From positions 62,001 through 126,000 of the forward strand of contig DASYXK010000002.1 of NCBI GenBank assembly GCA_035935115.1: a stretch of 64,000 bases of DNA. Reading direction: 5' to 3'. Each line of letters opens with the position of its first letter. The first letter of the stretch is position 1. The notes below the pieces were generated by a model. The model did no database searches. It had not been told where the DNA came from and worked only from the letters and a program-made list of their open reading frames with translations. Positions 1-8,469 of the stretch are shown one piece after another. A program made the position numbers and the translations under genes. Origin of the DNA: TA-20 sp035935115 (GTDB lineage Archaea; Thermoproteota; Nitrososphaeria; Nitrososphaerales; Nitrosopumilaceae).

Positions 1-191
1 CAAAAACTGATACGAGTAGAACATTGACAATTTCGTTTAATTATTCAACAAATCCTGAAATAATTATGATAACTGGAACACATGTAGTACCAGAATTTGG
101 TACCATTGCATCTTTGGTATTAATAATAGCTATAATATCAATAATTTTAGTATCTACAAGAACTAAACTACGATTTATGCAAAGATACTAG
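1..191 (+). CDS. C-terminal end of an exported PEFG-CTERM protein (partial)
   Basis: The frame is open at the left edge and stops at 189-191, so only the last 62 codons are visible. They contain VPEFGTIASLVLIIAII followed by a basic tail ending KLRFMQRY: a PEFG box, one hydrophobic helix and positive residues. This three-part end is the PEFG-CTERM sorting signal of archaeosortase substrates known from ammonia-oxidising archaea. The protein is therefore probably exported and processed or anchored at the outer membrane face. Nothing can be said about the missing body. Confidence 0.85.
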   Translation, partial: KTDTSRTLTISFNYSTNPEIIMITGTHVVPEFGTIASLVLIIAIISIILVSTRTKLRFMQRY

Positions 192-345
192 GCCATTATT
201 ACTAACTTGCAGTTCAAGGGTGTTGATAAACCGTTAAACTTCAGTTAATTATCTCCTGACACTTTATAGAGATAAAAATTTAATTCATCTCCCTATAATT
301 TGACAGTGCCCATTATCCATACAAAGTAGATCAAAACCTGTTAAA

Positions 346-363
346 ATTATCAGACATGATTAT
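346..363. promoter_or_regulatory. Island palindrome site 1
   Basis: ATTATCA-GACA-TGATTAT, one mismatch from a perfect inverted repeat. A TATA-like tttttaaaag follows at 375-384. The centre is 62.5 bp before the ATG at 417, leaving about 12 nt of leader, one of three exceptions to the usual 49-bp spacing. Confidence 0.65.
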
Positions 364-416
364 CATTCTTGGTATTTTTAAAAGACCTCTTATTTACTTG
401 GAACAGCATATAAAAA

Positions 417-1286
417 ATGCGATTGAAAAATGCTAGTCTTAATCAGGTAATCAAGAAAACAATCACAATTTCACCAAAAACAACACTTCTTGATGCAAGG
501 CAAATATTGTTGAGGCACAGAATTAGTAGACTGATAGTCTTACAAAATGAGAAACCAGTTGGGATAATAACGGAAAAGGATGTTGTTCGTGCAATTTACC
601 AATTGGGAGGTAAACCAATTGAAGCTATTCGTGTAGATGAATTCATGTCAAAAAAACTAATTTCGATAACCGAAAAAGATACAATTTATGATTGTGCAAA
701 ACTGATGTTATCTCACAGAATTAGTTCCATCATAGTATTAAAAAAAGATGGCAGTTTAGCTGGAATAATAACAAAAACCGATTTAGCGTCGATATTTTTG
801 ACGCAAGCATCATCCCCATTACAAATATCAAAAGTCATGACAAAAAATGTTATCACAGTAAAACCAGCTGATTCGCTTCTTTATGTAGAAAGCGTACTTG
901 TGAATAATAGAATTTCAAGAGTGATAGTTGAAAGAAAAAAAACACCAGTAGGAATTATTACTCATCGAGATTTTATACCTGCAAAAATGCCGTTATGGAT
1001 AAAACAATACGCAGATCCAAAAGAAACTGAAGAATTTACTTTAGGTGCACATCCTCACGAGTACAAATCTAATCAACTAAGCTATCTTCTTACATTCATA
1101 GCAGCAGATATCATGACCCCCAACCCTGTCGTTGTGGATGTAAGGGAGGACGTTTCTACTGTCGCCTTGCTTATGATTAGGCATGGAATAAGTGGGTTAC
1201 CTGTAGTAAGAAACTCGTTGCTAGTAGGAATAATAACAAAGACTGACATTGTGAAAGCAATTGCGTTTGAGAATAATCTAAAATAG
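417..1286 (+). CDS. Four-CBS-domain protein
   Basis: A 289-residue soluble protein made of four CBS motifs, with the typical strand ends GIITEKD (about residue 49), GIITKTD (116), GIITHRD (178) and GIITKTD (273). CBS pairs bind adenosine ligands such as AMP and ATP and usually report energy state. No catalytic domain is attached, so it is probably a free-standing sensor or a partner subunit. The ATG at 417 is directly preceded by an in-frame stop, so the start is fixed. It begins the island and has its own palindrome promoter. Confidence 0.85.
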   Translation: MRLKNASLNQVIKKTITISPKTTLLDARQILLRHRISRLIVLQNEKPVGIITEKDVVRAIYQLGGKPIEAIRVDEFMSKKLISITEKDTIYDCAKLMLSHRISSIIVLKKDGSLAGIITKTDLASIFLTQASSPLQISKVMTKNVITVKPADSLLYVESVLVNNRISRVIVERKKTPVGIITHRDFIPAKMPLWIKQYADPKETEEFTLGAHPHEYKSNQLSYLLTFIAADIMTPNPVVVDVREDVSTVALLMIRHGISGLPVVRNSLLVGIITKTDIVKAIAFENNLK

Positions 1287-1345
1287 ATTAAAAACCTGCA
1301 TTCTATAAATAAGAACCAGAGATATACAATAAACCAAAACTGATT

Positions 1346-1795
1346 TTAATTATCCCAATATTCGTAATCTTCCAATAAATTCTGATAAAGTTCAGCTTTG
1401 TAGTTTTCAGAACCTGATAATATCGTATTGAGATGTTTTACAAAATCTGTAACTGTAATGATTCCAAGTGGCTGATTGTTGTCTGTAACAACTACTCTTC
1501 TTATCTTCTTATCAAGCATTTTTTTAGCTATCTCATCTACAGGGGTACGCGATGATACCATTGTAATAGGAGAAGTCATGATTTCTATTGCCGCAAGTTC
1601 AGAAGGTCTTTTGTTTAGTACAATAACTTTGGATAACAGATCTCTTTCTGTTACTATGCCTTGAGGTATTTCATTTTTTGTCAGTACTACGCAACTGACA
1701 TTATTTTTGTCCATTATTTTTGCAATCTCAAATGCAGATACAGTTGAATCAAGAGTAACGAGCTTCTTACTCATTATGTCACGCGCAGTACTCAT
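1346..1795 (-). CDS. Two-CBS-domain protein
   Basis: A 149-residue protein with one Bateman pair: motif ends GIVTERD near residue 46 and GIITVTD near 112, then a short acidic/aromatic tail (DYEYWDN). The family binds adenine nucleotides; there is no effector domain. The start is the first ATG behind a TATA-like box at 1812-1823 and the perfect palindrome at 1836-1853, whose centre is 49.5 bp upstream. It is convergent with the preceding four-CBS gene. Confidence 0.85.
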   Translation of the reverse strand: MSTARDIMSKKLVTLDSTVSAFEIAKIMDKNNVSCVVLTKNEIPQGIVTERDLLSKVIVLNKRPSELAAIEIMTSPITMVSSRTPVDEIAKKMLDKKIRRVVVTDNNQPLGIITVTDFVKHLNTILSGSENYKAELYQNLLEDYEYWDN

Positions 1796-1835
1796 AGAGT
1801 TTATGCTCTCTTTTGATATAAATCACCCAAGTAAA

Positions 1836-1853
1836 ATTATCAGGGATGATAAT
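1836..1853. promoter_or_regulatory. Island palindrome site 2 (perfect inverted repeat)
   Basis: ATTATCA-GGGA-TGATAAT, both 7-bp arms exactly complementary. It lies 49.5 bp (centre) before the minus-strand start at 1795 with a TATA-like box at 1812-1823. This is the best copy and the basis of the consensus. Confidence 0.75.
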
Positions 1854-1858
1854 GAGGA

Positions 1859-1876
1859 AAAATCATTTTTGATAAT
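1859..1876. promoter_or_regulatory. Island palindrome site 3
   Basis: AAAATCA-TTTT-TGATAAT, directed at the plus-strand operon. A TATA-like ctttaatataac lies at 1888-1899. The centre is 46.5 bp before an ATT at 1914 and 58.5 bp before the TTG at 1926. Confidence 0.55.
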
Positions 1877-1925
1877 TAACGAAGAGTCTTTAATATAACA
1901 AGTTCAAATCTTAATTGATAAAAAT

Positions 1926-2132
1926 TTGAAAAATGAATTTCTCTTTCAAGATCTGTATCTTCAAAATAATAAAAGCATAATCAAGTCTATTGTTATTCCG
2001 CTTTCATGTTATGTGTGCAAAAAAGAACTAAATGGAATTTCACTGACTGCAAAAAAAGTCAATGGAAAAACGGTCTTTCTTTGTTCACGCCATTATCAGG
2101 CAGAACCTTATAAAATCGCCTTTAGGAAGTAA
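1926..2132 (+). CDS. Small putative zinc-binding protein
   Basis: About 68 residues with C-Y-V-C near the middle and C-S-R-H about 23 residues later, a C2-CH pattern that could hold one zinc ion. I do not recognise the family. The start is uncertain: TTG at 1926 is conventional, but the frame extends back to ATT at 1914, nearer the position the promoter predicts. It opens a three-gene operon with an unknown helical protein (6 bp gap) and a universal stress protein, so a stress-related role is inferred only from context. Confidence 0.55.
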   Translation: MKNEFLFQDLYLQNNKSIIKSIVIPLSCYVCKKELNGISLTAKKVNGKTVFLCSRHYQAEPYKIAFRK

Positions 2133-2138
2133 TGAATA

Positions 2139-2408
2139 ATGACAATACAGCCTGAGATAAAAGAAATTATAGAAAATCAGATGGAATTGATGATAAAACA
2201 GACAAAAGCCTATCTACCATTTATCAAACTGGCCTTTCCTAGAGTAAAAGACATGTCAGAAATGTGCTTTAATTTGATTGTAGGAAACGTCCTCACTACA
2301 TTTGTATCTCAGTATGCCATGAGAATGAAGTATCCTAAAGAACAAGACTTTGTAGAATTTGGCACAATTACACAAAACTACAAAGAAAAAATCAAGGAAA
2401 TGTTCTAA
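2139..2408 (+). CDS. Small helical protein of unknown function
   Basis: An 89-residue protein with no motif I recognise. It is predicted mainly helical (charged amphipathic stretches, methionine-rich centre), with no signal peptide and no convincing membrane span. It sits between the small zinc-type gene and a universal stress protein; its stop at 2406-2408 abuts the next ATG at 2409, indicating translational coupling. A helper role to the stress protein is possible but unsupported. Confidence 0.6.
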   Translation: MTIQPEIKEIIENQMELMIKQTKAYLPFIKLAFPRVKDMSEMCFNLIVGNVLTTFVSQYAMRMKYPKEQDFVEFGTITQNYKEKIKEMF

Positions 2409-2855
2409 ATGATGATCAGAAACATTCTGGTTCCATACGAGGGCTCTTCAATGTCAAAAAAAGCGCTAGAACTTGGAAAAGAAATTGCACGGAATTTTAA
2501 CGCAAACCTTAATCTCCTGATGGTTGTTCCGCTCTATTATCCTATTAATGATTCAATATACGTAGGTGCAATGGCGACTAGTTATCAAAAAATTGTAAAA
2601 GAGCTAACAACTCAAGGGGAAGAAGATCTTAGCAAGGTGACAGAAAAATGCCGAGAAGAGGGAGTAAAAGCATCCTACAAAATTGTTCATGATGATGTTT
2701 CTAATGCAATTTTAAAACATGCAAAGAAAAACAAAATCGATCTCATCGTAATGGGTAGCCGCCGCATGAAAGGTCTTGCAGCAATAAAAAGAATCGGTAG
2801 CACTGCAAGACATGTTTCTGAACATGCTACATGTCCAGTAACTATCGTTCATTAG
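2409..2855 (+). CDS. Universal stress protein (UspA family)
   Basis: 148 residues with the UspA fold signature: N-terminal strand NILVPYEGS, C-terminal strand CPVTIVH, and the nucleotide loop region GSRRMKGLAAIKRIGS. The ATP-binding consensus is G-x2-G-x9/10-G-S/T; here the second glycine is an arginine (GSRR), so ATP binding may be lost or altered. It is the last gene of the 1926-2855 operon and starts immediately after the preceding stop. Confidence 0.88.
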   Translation: MMIRNILVPYEGSSMSKKALELGKEIARNFNANLNLLMVVPLYYPINDSIYVGAMATSYQKIVKELTTQGEEDLSKVTEKCREEGVKASYKIVHDDVSNAILKHAKKNKIDLIVMGSRRMKGLAAIKRIGSTARHVSEHATCPVTIVH

Positions 2856-2982
2856 AAAATCTTGTACTGTAACTAACTAGTCTATTCGTAATTCTTTCCC
2901 AGTGATTATTTTTAGTTTTACTTTTATCCATTATGTAAATTGCTGTTCAAGATGTATATGCTGTTAGAAAACAACTGCCATC

Positions 2983-3000
2983 ATTACCATCGATGATAAT
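2983..3000. promoter_or_regulatory. Island palindrome site 4 (thermosome promoter)
   Basis: ATTACCA-TCGA-TGATAAT, one mismatch. The TATA-like ctataataag is at 3024-3033. Centre to TATA is about 36 bp rather than 23-25, roughly one helical turn more; centre to the ATG at 3056 is 64.5 bp. The in-frame ATG at 2994 lies inside this site and is unlikely to be used. Confidence 0.55.
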
Positions 3001-3055
3001 CATCTCTGGAATTGAGATGCATGCTATAATAAGAAATATTCAGAATTACAAACAA

Positions 3056-4696
3056 ATGGCTTCCGTCCAGACTACTTCAGAGGGAATACCTGTAATTGTT
3101 TTAAAAGAAGGCTCTAAACAATCACGAGGTCGTGAGGCACAACGAAATAATATCGCTGCCGCTAAACTAGTAGCTGAGATAATTACTTCCAGCCTTGGCC
3201 CACGGGGAATGGATAAGATGCTTGTTGATTCATTAGGAGATATCACTATTACAAACGATGGCGCAACAATTCTAAAAGAAATGGATGTTCAACATCCTGC
3301 TGCAAAGATGATGGTAGAAGTTGCAAAGGCAACTGATAGCGAGGTCGGAGATGGAACCACCTCTGCAGTTGTATTTGCAGGCGCATTGTTAGAAAAAGCA
3401 GAGGGCCTTATTGAGAATGATATTCATCCTGTAATAATTGCAGACGGCTACAAGAAAGCTTCCATGAAAGCTATATCTTTTCTAAGTGATATCGCACAAA
3501 AAGTTGATCCAAAGGATAGGAAAATGCTCGAAAAAATCGCAACAACATCAATGTCTACAAAACTTGTCTCAATAGAGGCATCAGATCTTGCAACGTTAGT
3601 TGTTGATGCCGCACTAGCGGTTATAACACAAAAAGATGGTGGTTATAGTGTTGATCTAAATAACATCAAAGTCGAAAAAAAGACGGGCGGATCTATTATG
3701 GATAGCAAGATGATAAATGGAATTGTTTTGGACAAGGAAATTGTTCATAGTGGAATGCCTAAAAAGATTGAAAATGCAAAGATAGCTCTGATTAGTGCAC
3801 CTCTTGAAATAGAAAAAACTGAATTTGAAGCAAAAATAAACATCTCCAGCCCAGAGCAAATAAAATCATTCATGGAAGAAGAAGACAGCATTATCAAAGG
3901 TATGATTGATAAAATAAAATCATCCAATGCAAATGTCATTTTATGTCAGAAAGGTATTGATGATATTGCACAACATTACCTTTCCAAAGTAGGAATAGTT
4001 GCTGTGAGGCGAATCAAAGAAAGTGATATGGCCAAACTTGCAAAAGCAACAGGAGGTAGAATCGTGGGCAGTGTTAATGATTTAACTGAAAAAGATTTAG
4101 GTCAGGCACAAAACGTTGAAGAAAAAACAATAGAAAACGATAACTGGATTTTCATCGAAGGCTGCAAAAATCCAAAGGCCGTTACTTTACTTCTTCGCAG
4201 TGGCACTCAAAGAGTAATTGATGAAGCAGAGAGATCAATTCATGATGCATTGATGGTTGTAAAAGATGTGATTGAAAGGCCTTTGATAGCATATGGCGGT
4301 GGTGCCCCTGAAATCTATGTTGCCACAAAATTAAGAGTGTGGGCACAGTCATTATCAGGAAGAGCACAACTTGCAGTTGAAAAGTTCGCAGAAGCTTTAG
4401 AATCTATACCTATTGCACTAGCAAGAAATGCAGGAATGAATTCAATAGATGCCATAACTCAACTTCATGCAAAGCATAATGCAGGAGAGAAATGGACAGG
4501 AATTGCAGTTATCAATGGTGGTGCGGTCACTGACATGCAAAAATTAGAAATTATTGAACCAATAAAGGTAAAAGAACAAGTTATCAAATCAGCGACTGAA
4601 ACTGCTAACATGATACTTAGAATTGATAATGTCGTGGCTTCATCCAAAACTACATCAAGTCCTCCACCTGGACAGATGCCAAACATGGGAATGTAA
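3056..4696 (+). CDS. Thermosome subunit (group II chaperonin)
   Basis: A 546-residue chaperonin subunit of the CCT/thermosome family, which forms a double-ring ATP-driven folding chamber in the cytosol. Visible family signatures are GPRGMDKMLVD, TNDGATIL, the ATPase motif GDGTTSAVVFAGALL, and a C-terminal methionine/glycine tail (PNMGM). The frame is open further upstream, but the start at 3056 (MASVQTTSEG) is chosen because a TATA-like box lies 28 bp before it and the upstream ATGs fall in the promoter or operator. It is a single gene with its own palindrome promoter, fitting a stress regulon. Confidence 0.95.
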   Translation: MASVQTTSEGIPVIVLKEGSKQSRGREAQRNNIAAAKLVAEIITSSLGPRGMDKMLVDSLGDITITNDGATILKEMDVQHPAAKMMVEVAKATDSEVGDGTTSAVVFAGALLEKAEGLIENDIHPVIIADGYKKASMKAISFLSDIAQKVDPKDRKMLEKIATTSMSTKLVSIEASDLATLVVDAALAVITQKDGGYSVDLNNIKVEKKTGGSIMDSKMINGIVLDKEIVHSGMPKKIENAKIALISAPLEIEKTEFEAKINISSPEQIKSFMEEEDSIIKGMIDKIKSSNANVILCQKGIDDIAQHYLSKVGIVAVRRIKESDMAKLAKATGGRIVGSVNDLTEKDLGQAQNVEEKTIENDNWIFIEGCKNPKAVTLLLRSGTQRVIDEAERSIHDALMVVKDVIERPLIAYGGGAPEIYVATKLRVWAQSLSGRAQLAVEKFAEALESIPIALARNAGMNSIDAITQLHAKHNAGEKWTGIAVINGGAVTDMQKLEIIEPIKVKEQVIKSATETANMILRIDNVVASSKTTSSPPPGQMPNMGM

Positions 4697-4802
4697 ATTA
4701 GTTATCTCTTATTTTTACAAGCTTTTATTCAGGAGCAAGAGGTTGCTATCTTTTACACCTTCGAAGAGGTCTGATTTTACAATTTAATGCAGGGGGTTGT
4801 AA

Positions 4803-5969
4803 CTAGAAAATTTTACTCTTATCTATTTTTCTAATAGACATTTTCCAACGCTTTTTACTTCGTTTTGAAAGCGTTCGAATTACTCTTTGTCCTAATATGT
4901 CAAATATTTTAGAAAGATCTCGGCCCATTTCTGTATAGTTGTGAGTTTCATATGGTGTTAATACCCTAACCGCAACTTCATAGTTCTTTCTTTCTGAGGC
5001 TGTCTTATGAATTATCTTTATTGAAGATCTTGCCTCTTCAACTTCAGGATAGACTTTGGTAAGGTTTTTGATTATTTTTTGAAATTTAGTTTTCACAATC
5101 TCCGCATTATTTAGATCCTCAGGTAGTCCCATTATGTAGAGAGGAACTTCGCTTGAGATTTTTTTCTCAAGTAGATTAAGAAGATCACCATATGTTATTA
5201 TTCCATGAAGATTTCCCCAAAGCGTTAGTAAACAACAACTGGTATTGGCTTTTAATATAGATCCCATTACCGTATCAAGCGAATCGTTTGTATTGCACTG
5301 AGGAATGCGTGCACTTCCAATATTGCCTATCTGTGAATCCAACCTTCTTGATGGATTAAGACCCTTTTCGTCACTTCCTTTTCTTTCTGACGGGATTAAT
5401 AATGGAAGTAGATGCATAGTTGTAATAACATTGGAGATTTTACCATTATTAATCACAGGAATGTGATCTATTCTATTTGACATGATTATCTTTCTAGCTT
5501 TGCTTAACAATTCCTTACTGTCAATTGTAATTGGATTTGATGTTAGGATGGTATTAGCTGTAATCCAATTCAAACTGTGTTGTGCCAATAATTCAATTAT
5601 GTTTTTTGCTTTGACCGTACCTATTATCTGATTTTTGTCTACTACTGGAACTGAACGCATTCGGTAATGTGTAAGCATCGCGGCGGTCTCTTCTAAGGTA
5701 CTACTTTTTGATAATGGTTGGATCCTACGTAATAATGAATCTACTTTCATCTTTAGTATGTCTCTTGCTGCTAAAAGATCCCGCGCGTTTATTGTGAAAC
5801 AAGAATTGCCCTTCATACAAAAGACATCATAAGCATCATTTTCATTTATAATGCTAATGACCTTGGAAATTGTAAATGAGGGATCAATTGTTACAGCTTT
5901 ACTTAATAGCTGTTCTGCTCTCTTTTCACGAACTACCTTTAGATGATCATAAGTTACTCTTGCATTCAT
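4803..5969 (-). CDS. Multi-CBS protein with HPF-like C-terminal domain
   Basis: 388 residues. The first 270 hold a degenerate N-terminal CBS copy, a middle pair (GTVKAKN, NVITTMH) and a further copy (GIITYGD near residue 250). The last 110, starting near EVPLYIMGL, have alternating strands and helices with a highly basic end (LSKRSKKRWK) and the pattern YEVAVRV...DLSKIFDILGQRV. That arrangement recalls ribosome hibernation promoting factor domains (S30AE/HPF). If correct, this links adenylate sensing to ribosome storage; this is inference from pattern, not a search. Only a weak half-site precedes it, so its membership of the palindrome regulon is doubtful. Confidence 0.7.
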   Translation of the reverse strand: MNARVTYDHLKVVREKRAEQLLSKAVTIDPSFTISKVISIINENDAYDVFCMKGNSCFTINARDLLAARDILKMKVDSLLRRIQPLSKSSTLEETAAMLTHYRMRSVPVVDKNQIIGTVKAKNIIELLAQHSLNWITANTILTSNPITIDSKELLSKARKIIMSNRIDHIPVINNGKISNVITTMHLLPLLIPSERKGSDEKGLNPSRRLDSQIGNIGSARIPQCNTNDSLDTVMGSILKANTSCCLLTLWGNLHGIITYGDLLNLLEKKISSEVPLYIMGLPEDLNNAEIVKTKFQKIIKNLTKVYPEVEEARSSIKIIHKTASERKNYEVAVRVLTPYETHNYTEMGRDLSKIFDILGQRVIRTLSKRSKKRWKMSIRKIDKSKIF

Positions 5970-6136
5970 TTAGTATGCAACCTTGGAAATTTGTTTTAAT
6001 ATGTTTATCATTTTGTTCTACCTGAATGGCTTTTGTCTACTATAAAAGAGGTTAAACTGATTTTCAAGAATAATAATTAAGTTCAATGTTTGCATTTTGT
6101 TGGGTTTAGAAAGTTATTTGCAATAAACGGTGCATA

Positions 6137-6154
6137 ATTATCAATGGTGATATT
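6137..6154. promoter_or_regulatory. Island palindrome site 5
   Basis: ATTATCA-ATGG-TGATATT, one mismatch. The TATA-like gatgttaaat is at 6163-6172. The centre is 49.5 bp before an ATT codon at 6195, exactly the spacing other sites have to their start codons. Confidence 0.7.
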
Positions 6155-6194
6155 GTTAGAAAGATGTTAAATCTATCAATTGAATTAATACTTT

Positions 6195-6623
6195 ATTATT
6201 AAGAGAAAAATTAAGAAGATACTTGTACCAATGGATGGCTCAAAAAGCTCTTTCAAGGGACTTAATGAAGCAATTTATCTTGCAAGACAATGTGGCTCCA
6301 CAATAACTGGATTTTATGTAGTTCCAATTTACCCCTCCAGATTTGGTGACATAATGAATACTTTCAAAAAGGAGGCATTTAAACAGGCAAGAAAATTTTT
6401 AAATGAGGCAAAAATGATTTCAGCGCAAAACGGTATTGTTTTTAACGAAAAAATTGTATACGGTGAGGCAAAATTGGATATAGTTGATTTTGCACAGAGT
6501 AAAAAATTTGATCTTATAGTTATTGGCTCACGTGGATTTGGACCGGTAAAGGAGATGTTTCTTGGTAGTGTGGCAAACTATGTTGCTCATAAATCTAAGG
6601 TACCTGTACTTGTAGTCAAATAG
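6195..6623 (+). CDS. Universal stress protein with apparent ATT start
   Basis: About 142 residues, UspA family, with nucleotide loop GSRGFGPVKEMFLGS (intact G-x2-G-x9-G-S) and end strand PVLVVK. The first ATG, at 6231, would remove the essential first strand (KKILVP). The frame is open back to 6189, and the first codon matching the promoter spacing is ATT at 6195, which aligns with the ATG of the close paralogue at 7138. I therefore place the start at 6195, reading ATT as an initiator; an ATG-to-ATT mutation that cripples the gene is the alternative. The TIR gene follows 7 bp downstream. Confidence 0.8.
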   Translation: MIKRKIKKILVPMDGSKSSFKGLNEAIYLARQCGSTITGFYVVPIYPSRFGDIMNTFKKEAFKQARKFLNEAKMISAQNGIVFNEKIVYGEAKLDIVDFAQSKKFDLIVIGSRGFGPVKEMFLGSVANYVAHKSKVPVLVVK

Positions 6624-6630
6624 AAAAAAT

Positions 6631-7026
6631 ATGGTCCATAAAATCTTCATAAGTTACGCAACAGGGGACGAAGATCATATAAAAGAACTTCATGATGAAC
6701 TTTTCAAATTAGGAAACATTGAGGTTTATATTCCTGAATGGGATCGTGTTGCAGATGTAAACCTCAAGTCCAAAATTAAAGAGGGAATTAATTCTTGTAG
6801 TGTTTTAATTGTTCTTTTAACTTTTAATAGTACGAACACAATATGGCTAAACCAAGAAATTGGGTATGCCACAGCTATGAATATTCCAATAATTCCCATA
6901 ATAGAACAAGGACTTGATGTTAGAGGATTTTTAGAGGGAAAGGATTATTTTATTTTCAAGCGTGGTGATTTTAGTTATAATATACAACAAGTAATTGCAA
7001 GACTACAATCAATATTATATCAATGA
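6631..7026 (+). CDS. Single-domain TIR protein
   Basis: 131 residues forming one TIR domain: box 1 FISYATGDEDH (residues 6-16), the middle strand SVLIVLLT, and W72-x3-E76 in IWLNQEIGYA, the position of the catalytic glutamate in NAD-cleaving TIR domains. No other domain is fused. TIR proteins act as NADases or adaptors in immunity and cell death; a signalling role in this island is inferred from its place between two near-duplicate universal stress proteins, 7 bp after the first. Confidence 0.85.
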   Translation: MVHKIFISYATGDEDHIKELHDELFKLGNIEVYIPEWDRVADVNLKSKIKEGINSCSVLIVLLTFNSTNTIWLNQEIGYATAMNIPIIPIIEQGLDVRGFLEGKDYFIFKRGDFSYNIQQVIARLQSILYQ

Positions 7027-7078
7027 ATTTATTCCCTGTTGAAAGATAGTTTCATTGAAGAAAAAATGAAAATTAGAT

Positions 7079-7096
7079 ATTATCAATAATGATATT
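7079..7096. promoter_or_regulatory. Island palindrome site 6
   Basis: ATTATCA-ATAA-TGATATT, one mismatch. The TATA-like atatattaaat is at 7104-7114. The centre is 50.5 bp before the ATG at 7138. Confidence 0.7.
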
Positions 7097-7137
7097 ATGA
7101 GAAATATATTAAATGAACAACTCTCTTGTTTGATCAT

Positions 7138-7563
7138 ATGATTAAACCAATTAAAAAAATATTAGTACCAATGGATGGTTCAAAAAACTCATTCAAAGTA
7201 CTAAATGAAGCAATTTATCTTGCAAGACAATGTGGAGCTACAATAACTGGGTTATGTGTAATTCCTCTTTACACAATAAACTTGGGCAGACTACTTACCT
7301 CACTTAAAAATCAGTCAATTAAAGAAGCAAAAAAATTTATGACTGAGGCAAAAACCATTTCCGCACAAAACGGTGTTGTTTTCAATGGAAAAATAATCTA
7401 TGGCAATGAAGCATGGGAGATAACTGAATTTGCCAGTTACAAAAAATTTGATCTTATAGTTATTGGTTCTCGTGGATTTGGTCCAGTAAAAGAGATGTTT
7501 CTTGGCAGCGTAGCAAATGCCGTCGTCCATAAATCAAAGGTGCCAATACTAGTAGTCAAGTAG
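7138..7563 (+). CDS. Universal stress protein (paralogue of 6195-6623)
   Basis: 141 residues, closely similar over its whole length to the protein at 6195-6623: shared KKILVPMDGSK start, FNEAIYLARQCG-type helix, and the identical nucleotide loop GSRGFGPVKEMFLGSVAN. The loop fits the ATP-binding subclass. ATG 7138 is preferred over an upstream TTG at 7126 because it fits the palindrome and TATA spacing. A tandem duplication around the TIR gene is the simplest origin. The malate dehydrogenase frame begins 6 bp after its stop. Confidence 0.92.
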   Translation: MIKPIKKILVPMDGSKNSFKVLNEAIYLARQCGATITGLCVIPLYTINLGRLLTSLKNQSIKEAKKFMTEAKTISAQNGVVFNGKIIYGNEAWEITEFASYKKFDLIVIGSRGFGPVKEMFLGSVANAVVHKSKVPILVVK

Positions 7564-7568
7564 CGTGA

Positions 7569-8465
7569 ATTGATATTCTATCTATAATAGGAACAGGACG
7601 AGTTGGTTCAGCCATAGGATTCCTTGCTGCATCAACATCGCTTGATGATATTGTTCTGGTAAATAGGACCAAAAATAAGGCAATAGGAGAGGCACTTGAT
7701 ATTGTTAATACGATTCGGGACTCATCAATATCGGTAACCGCTACGGATGACTTTGAATCCATTACGGGATCTGAAGTAATAATAGTTACTGCAAGTGCTG
7801 GCAAAATGGTTTCTGATAGAACCGATTTACTGCCATATAATATTCCAATTGCAAAAGAAATTTCAAAGAAGATTAAACAATATGCCAAGGATGCTAAAGT
7901 TATAGTAGTAACAAACCCAGTTGACATAATTACTTATTGTATCCTAAAAGAGAGTGGATTGCCAAGAGAAAATGTCATTGGCATTGGTTCAAGTCTTGAC
8001 TCTAGCAGATTTAGGTATTTGCTTGCCAAACTGCTACGAACTAATCAATCAAAGATAGACGGAATAGTACTAGGTGAACATGGAAATTCAATGGTTCCAA
8101 TATTCTCAACTGCAAAATTTGCTGGCAAATTAATTAATCTTAATGAAAACCAAATAGAACAAACCACATCTGAATTAAGAAATTATGCTGCATCTCTGAG
8201 GGAATTCAAAGGCGCGTCTGTTTTTGGAGCTGCAAAACATTCCTATGATATTGCAAAGGCAATAATAAACAATGAAAAATTAAAAATTTCATCTTCAGTA
8301 TTAGTGAATGGGGAATTTGGTGTGTCAGATGTTTGTATGGGAGTACCTGTAATCATTGATAAGAATGGCGCATCAAAAATTGAGGAAATAAATCTCGATA
8401 AATCAGAATCAGGATCACTTAATACATCATCTGAAATAATCAAAAACAATATTAAAAAAATTTGA
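7569..8465 (+). CDS. mdh: Malate/lactate dehydrogenase family, no canonical start codon
   Basis: 298 residues of the NAD-dependent L-malate/L-lactate dehydrogenase family, oxidising malate to oxaloacetate. The Rossmann start IIGTGRVGSA, the active-site loop SDRTDLL, the NPVD strand (VTNPVDIIT), LDSSRFR and the catalytic His171 in GEHGNS are all present. The first ATG (7806) would delete the whole nucleotide-binding half. Upstream, the frame runs back to a stop at 7566-7568 with no ATG, GTG or TTG; its first codon is ATT at 7569, six bases after the previous gene's stop. Coupled initiation at ATT or an indel near the start are both possible. Confidence 0.85.
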   Translation: MDILSIIGTGRVGSAIGFLAASTSLDDIVLVNRTKNKAIGEALDIVNTIRDSSISVTATDDFESITGSEVIIVTASAGKMVSDRTDLLPYNIPIAKEISKKIKQYAKDAKVIVVTNPVDIITYCILKESGLPRENVIGIGSSLDSSRFRYLLAKLLRTNQSKIDGIVLGEHGNSMVPIFSTAKFAGKLINLNENQIEQTTSELRNYAASLREFKGASVFGAAKHSYDIAKAIINNEKLKISSSVLVNGEFGVSDVCMGVPVIIDKNGASKIEEINLDKSESGSLNTSSEIIKNNIKKI

Positions 8466-8469
8466 GGAG

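Noticed and set aside
6005..6021. TTTATCA-TTTT-GTTCTAC upstream of the CBS-HPF gene
   Set aside because: Only one arm fits and the distance to the start (about 43 bp) and TATA is off.
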